In this document: positions 60,932-64,000 of the stretch, in pieces
Layout: the number at the start of each line of letters is the position of its first letter
How positions within the stretch are numbered: the first letter of the stretch is position 1
Assembly: GCA_002723275.1 (NCBI GenBank)
Contig: PBNZ01000027.1
Location: forward strand, 96,147 to 160,146
Reading direction: 5' to 3'
DNA length: 64,000 bases
Origin: Planctomycetaceae bacterium
GTDB taxonomy: Bacteria > Planctomycetota > Planctomycetia > Pirellulales > Pirellulaceae
Notes under the pieces: generated by a model
Database searches by the model: none
What the model was told of the DNA's origin: nothing
The model's input: only the letters and a program-made list of their open reading frames with translations
Translations under genes and position numbers: made by a program

Positions 60932-61750
60932 ATGCTTTACGAAACACATTCCCACACGCCACTTTGCAATCACGCCACGGGAGAACCTGAGGAATACGCC
61001 GAGGTTGCGCACTCGCGCGGATTAGCTGGATTGACCGTCACCTGCCATAACCCCATGCCGGACGGTTTCTCGAGTGCGGTGCGCATGACGCCCAACCAAT
61101 TTGATGAATACGTGGATCTGGTGGCTCGGGCTCGCGATAACATGGCAGCGACGACCGATGTGCGCCTCGGGCTGGAGGCGGACTATTTTGCCGGACATGA
61201 AGCTTGGCTCGAACGACAATTGGCGTCTGCAGATTTCAACTATGTGCTCGGCTCAGTCCATCCTCAAATTCAAGAATTTCGTGATCGATATTGGAGCGAG
61301 GATCTGATCGAGGTTCAACGCACCTATTTCAGTTTGCTTGCCGACGCAGCTGAAACAGAACTCTTCGATTCACTCGCCCATCCCGATCTGATCAAGAACC
61401 ACACCGCCGAAGCATGGCAACCCGAACGGATCATGGACGATATTTGCCGTGCACTCGATCGAATCGCAGCCACCGGAATTGCCATGGAAATCAATACTTC
61501 GGGACTGAATAAAACCATTCAGGAGATGAACCCATTTCCGGCCATGCTGGTCGAAATGCGAAATCGCCAGATCCCGGTAGTCATCGGATCAGATGCGCAC
61601 GTGCCATGGCGTGTGGGCGATGGTTACGAACAGGCTCTTTCCATTCTTCTGGAATGTGGTTACGACGAAGTTTGCTTTTTCCTGAACCGAGAACGCCAGG
61701 ATATTTCCATCAGCGTCGTACGAGATAAGCTTTGTGAGGTCGCGGAATAA
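60932..61750 (+). CDS. PHP-family phosphatase (histidinol-phosphatase-like)
   Basis: A 272-residue PHP domain protein. Metal sites appear in YETHSHTPLCNHA (HxH), TVTCHNPMP, LGLEADYF, LGSVHPQI, SLAHPDLIKNH and VIGSDAHVP. This matches HisK/HisJ-type histidinol-phosphatases, which remove phosphate from histidinol phosphate in histidine synthesis, but other PHP phosphoesterases look the same. No other his gene is near, so the assignment is tentative. It converges with the AhpD-like gene. Confidence 0.88.
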   Translation: MLYETHSHTPLCNHATGEPEEYAEVAHSRGLAGLTVTCHNPMPDGFSSAVRMTPNQFDEYVDLVARARDNMAATTDVRLGLEADYFAGHEAWLERQLASADFNYVLGSVHPQIQEFRDRYWSEDLIEVQRTYFSLLADAAETELFDSLAHPDLIKNHTAEAWQPERIMDDICRALDRIAATGIAMEINTSGLNKTIQEMNPFPAMLVEMRNRQIPVVIGSDAHVPWRVGDGYEQALSILLECGYDEVCFFLNRERQDISISVVRDKLCEVAE

Positions 61751-61778
61751 CGACACCGGTCGCTGATGTCACAGGATG

Positions 61779-61797
61779 CCTCGCATCGGTTGCGAGG
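61779..61797. terminator. Hairpin between convergent PHP and AhpD-like genes
   Basis: Perfect 7-bp GC-rich stem CCTCGCA / TGCGAGG with a 5-nt loop, midway between convergent stops. No U tract. Confidence 0.4.
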
Positions 61798-61872
61798 GCA
61801 GCAAGCATTTATTGACATCCCGGATTCGGGGGCCCGTTCACCGATGGCGAAAAAAGGTGATCAACCACCCTC

Positions 61873-62409
61873 TCATGGCTTGTAGAATCCTTGAGACTCG
61901 ATGCGCAGCGCACGATTGAATTTGCTCGAGGCGTTTTCCCAGGCAATACGCGCGGTTAATTCTACGATGGCTTCATCGCTAAAATGCTCCCGCAATCTCG
62001 CAAAAAGCGCATCATCCACATCCTGGTCTGTCAGGGTGATTCGCTCGGCATATTCCAGAGCCACTTTTTCGAGATCGCTAAAATCATCATTCGAACGATA
62101 ATGCTCAATCGCCTCGATTTTCGAGGTAGGAATTCCTGTCTTGCTGCTCACGGCAGCATTGACGTCTTGTCAGAAGACGCAGTGATTCAGTTGCGCGATT
62201 CTTAAGTTAAGAAGCGCACCCAGGTCGGCCGCAATCAGTCCCGATTGATCGAGACCGACCCACATCCCCGCTACGCCACGAAACACAGCAGGGCAGTGTG
62301 CATAAATTTCGAAGGGTGCTAAAGGTTGCCCCCAGACCTTGGCCTGCTGGTCTAGCAGCCTGGTGACATGTGATTCCTGAGAATCCTTTAACGGTTCAAT
62401 CCGCGCCAT
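61873..62409 (-). CDS. AhpD-like selenoprotein candidate (CxxU, in-frame TGA)
   Basis: A 178-residue carboxymuconolactone decarboxylase/AhpD-family protein if TGA 62170-62172 is selenocysteine (residue 80). ATG 62409 has GGAG 11 nt upstream; GTG 62421 abuts it. The N-terminal part reads VWGQPLAPFEIYAHCPAVFR and LLNLRIAQLNHCVF, then U, then QDVNAAVSSKTGIP and EKVALEYAERITLTDQDVDD. In homologues the active motif is C-x-F-C, so TGA replaces the second catalytic Cys. The frame is otherwise uninterrupted. Conventional calling would give two pieces, 62170-62421 and 61873-62151. A 6-bp stem-loop starts 11 nt after the TGA. AhpD-like selenoproteins are known in other bacteria. Confidence 0.85.
62142..62158 (-). 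promoter_or_regulatory. Candidate bacterial SECIS hairpin (AhpD-like gene)
   Basis: Starting 11 nt after TGA 62170-62172, the message folds UGCUGC-CGUGA-GCAGCA: perfect 6-bp stem and 5-nt loop with G at the second position, the key feature of bacterial SECIS loops. The loop begins 18 nt after TGA. The stem also encodes normal protein sequence, as required. Confidence 0.7.
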
Positions 62410-62444
62410 CGACTTGGTCACTCCTTTGGCCTCGTTAAAATGAT

Positions 62445-62594
62445 CTATCGACTTGCCATCAGCCTGAAGACAAGATTAAGGACGAGTGTCAGAGCAAGGC
62501 TTCCGATGATTGAAATATGCAATTCAAATAAGAGGTTGAGACCGATCAGAACCAGGACGAATACACCTAATTGGATCAGGATACTTTGACTCAC
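62445..62594 (-). CDS. 49-residue membrane protein, unknown
   Basis: GTG 62594 with GGAG nine nt upstream opens a 49-residue frame ending TAG 62445-62447. The protein is almost wholly hydrophobic (ILIQLGVFVLVLIGLNLLFE and SIIGSLALTLVLNLVFRL), so two helices or one long hairpin in the membrane. It lies 32 bp after the Gfo/Idh gene and 23 bp before the AhpD-like GTG, on the same strand, so it probably belongs to the same transcript. It is too short for usual gene callers. Confidence 0.6.
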   Translation of the reverse strand: MSQSILIQLGVFVLVLIGLNLLFELHISIIGSLALTLVLNLVFRLMASR

Positions 62595-62626
62595 GCGAAC
62601 ATTCTCCAAATACAACAACCACTCTT

Positions 62627-63958
62627 TTAGGTCACCGAGCGAATGGTGTAGGGATCTCGATATTTTTTGGTCAGCATCGCGTTGGCTTCATCGCAATTAT
62701 CAAAGAGCTGAGTATCGTGATTGAAGTTCAACCGGCCCTCGGTGCGATACGCGATTTCCCCAAAATGTACCAAAGCACATGAATTGTGAGCAATGTCAGC
62801 TGCTGAACGCGTCTTGCGATCACGGCTTCTTACTGAATTAAGGAATTCGGCCATGTGCTCGGCATATCCTCGTGACCCGCGAATCTCTTTCCCCTCGGTG
62901 GGACCAGGCTTGCCCTTGGGCCCCAAAAAGACGCTGAATGCGCCGCGACGCGAAAAGATCATATAGCCTTCGGTGCCGTAAAACACATTTCCGTTATCGA
63001 AACCATGGATGCCATACGAAGTAAATGGATAGTTTTCATAGACCAGCAGGCGACCGTCGGGGTATTCATAGGTCACAACCATGTTGTCCGGATATTCACT
63101 TGCGTGACCGTGCAACATCATCCGATTCCCTCGCGCGGTGATTTGAGAGGGCACCGTATCCACCCCGAGTCCCCAACAGGCCATATCAAGATCATGAATA
63201 CCATCGTCCCCAATTTCGCCGTTCCCATAGTCGCGATACATTCGCCAAGAACCGTGAAAACGATGTTTATTGAATGGACGCTTCGGAGCCGGTCCTAGCC
63301 AGCGATCATAGTCAACGCCCGATGGTATAGCACTATCGGGGACAGGTTTCGTGACGCCTCGCATCTCGGCCGTCCAGGCCTTGGCGACTTTCACATCGCC
63401 AATGATACCTTCCTTCAACAAAGCTTCGGCCTTACGCGTCACGGGACTGTTACGCATCTGGCTCCCTTGCTGAACAATGCGACCATATTTTTTGGATGCC
63501 TCGATGACAGCATGCCCTTCGCTATACACATGAGAGATCGGCTTCTCAATATAGACATCCTTGCCTTCAGACATCGCATCAATCGCAATCGGTGCATGCC
63601 AATGGTGAGGCGTCCCAATAATGATGGCATCGACACTTTTGTCTCGAATGACATCCTCGTATTTCGAGGTGCGTTGCGGGGAGCTTTTCTGGAATCCAGA
63701 AATCATCGAGTCGATTCGATTGAATTGCCCAGGGTCGACATCACATAGCCAGTTGAAGACAACATCCTCACGGCGCGAAACCAGGCCACTGACATGGTGT
63801 CCCATGATTCCCCCACAGCCAATCACTCCGAGATTGACCTTCGTGGGATTTGCGGCGGCGGAAATATGCACTCCCCCCATCGTCGAAACGGCAGCCGTAA
63901 CAGCAGCGGCTTGAGCTGATTGACGCAAAAAACAGCGGCGTGTGGTTTTCGTATTCAT
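62627..63958 (-). CDS. Gfo/Idh/MocA oxidoreductase, Tat-exported
   Basis: A 443-residue NAD(P)-dependent oxidoreductase. Tat signal at the start (TTRRCFLRQSAQAAAVTAAV), then the nucleotide-binding segment NLGVIGCGGIMGHHVSGLVS, the catalytic-region motif EKPISHVYSEGHA, and GNGEIGDDGIHDLDMACWGL, typical of planctomycete members. It oxidises or isomerises a sugar-type substrate outside the cytoplasm. First gene of a minus-strand run with the small membrane protein and the AhpD-like gene. Confidence 0.95.
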   Translation of the reverse strand: MNTKTTRRCFLRQSAQAAAVTAAVSTMGGVHISAAANPTKVNLGVIGCGGIMGHHVSGLVSRREDVVFNWLCDVDPGQFNRIDSMISGFQKSSPQRTSKYEDVIRDKSVDAIIIGTPHHWHAPIAIDAMSEGKDVYIEKPISHVYSEGHAVIEASKKYGRIVQQGSQMRNSPVTRKAEALLKEGIIGDVKVAKAWTAEMRGVTKPVPDSAIPSGVDYDRWLGPAPKRPFNKHRFHGSWRMYRDYGNGEIGDDGIHDLDMACWGLGVDTVPSQITARGNRMMLHGHASEYPDNMVVTYEYPDGRLLVYENYPFTSYGIHGFDNGNVFYGTEGYMIFSRRGAFSVFLGPKGKPGPTEGKEIRGSRGYAEHMAEFLNSVRSRDRKTRSAADIAHNSCALVHFGEIAYRTEGRLNFNHDTQLFDNCDEANAMLTKKYRDPYTIRSVT

Positions 63959-64000
63959 CTCAAGCCTCTCAGCGTTTTGACGGGCAATAGATTTGACGCG

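Overview
The window looks like a chromosomal segment of a Planctomycetota bacterium, most like the Pirellulales. The evidence is two copies of the DUF1549/DUF1553 cytochrome plus DUF1501 gene pair, DUF1559 prepilin-like genes, a formylglycine sulfatase, XylR-type regulators with a LacI-like sensor, Tat-exported Gfo/Idh and sugar-isomerase proteins, a DUF5690 transporter and a very large PQQ-propeller protein. Genes lie on both strands in short operons. There are no rRNAs, tRNAs, CRISPR arrays or complete insertion sequences that I can see.

Layout. 1-7740 (minus) is one tightly spaced run: XylR-type regulator, threonine-synthase-like PLP enzyme, HpcH/HpaI aldolase, PSCyt/PSD1 cytochrome protein and DUF1501 protein (cut by the window edge). 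7741-9427 is a decayed stretch holding the C-terminal remnant of a PhoD-like phosphatase. 9428-11745 is an ergothioneine pair (egtD, egtB). 11831-14202 is an alcohol dehydrogenase and DUF5690 transporter pair. 14203-17024 is gene-poor, with one secreted cysteine-rich protein. 17025-19548 is a sulfatase convergent with a thioredoxin-like gene. 20295-27465 is a minus-strand run (giant PQQ protein, prepilin-like protein, secreted protein, YdjC/ChbG-like deacetylase). 27922-34411 carries PhyH, a membrane protein, HTTM, a TIM-barrel isomerase and an intact PhoD-like phosphatase. 34482-51173 holds small proteins, a SelL-like membrane fusion, a phosphatase-cytochrome fusion, MscK-like channel, HD-GYP regulator, YpdA-like reductase, Hsp20-DnaJ, TM2, DUF1028, CHAD, a redoxin-cytochrome-copper oxidase-like fusion and a class II photolyase. 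51313-58638 is a second PSD1/DUF1501 pair and two amidohydrolases. 58861-64000 has a stop-riddled DUF1559 gene, an ArsI/CadI-like protein, a PHP phosphatase, an AhpD-like gene, a 49-residue membrane protein and a Gfo/Idh protein.

Most notable result: two unrelated redox genes each have one in-frame TGA exactly where the family has a catalytic cysteine. The thioredoxin-like gene at 18538-19548 reads U-P-R-C and the AhpD-like gene at 61873-62409 reads C-V-F-U. In both, the downstream frame continues as a normal family protein, and a stem-loop begins exactly 11 nt after the TGA, as in compact bacterial SECIS elements. I infer that both are selenoproteins and that the host decodes selenocysteine. 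No selA, selB, selC or selD is in the window. TGA ends ordinary genes here (e.g. 1197-1199, 11831-11833, 60743-60745), so general code reassignment is unlikely. By contrast, the PhoD-like remnant (8341-9050) and the DUF1559 gene (58861-59925) carry several mixed stop codons and are true pseudogenes.

A shared theme is thiol and oxidant chemistry: Sec-thioredoxin, Sec-AhpD, SelL-like peroxiredoxin, ergothioneine synthesis, YpdA-like reductase and photolyase. That these act together is inference only.
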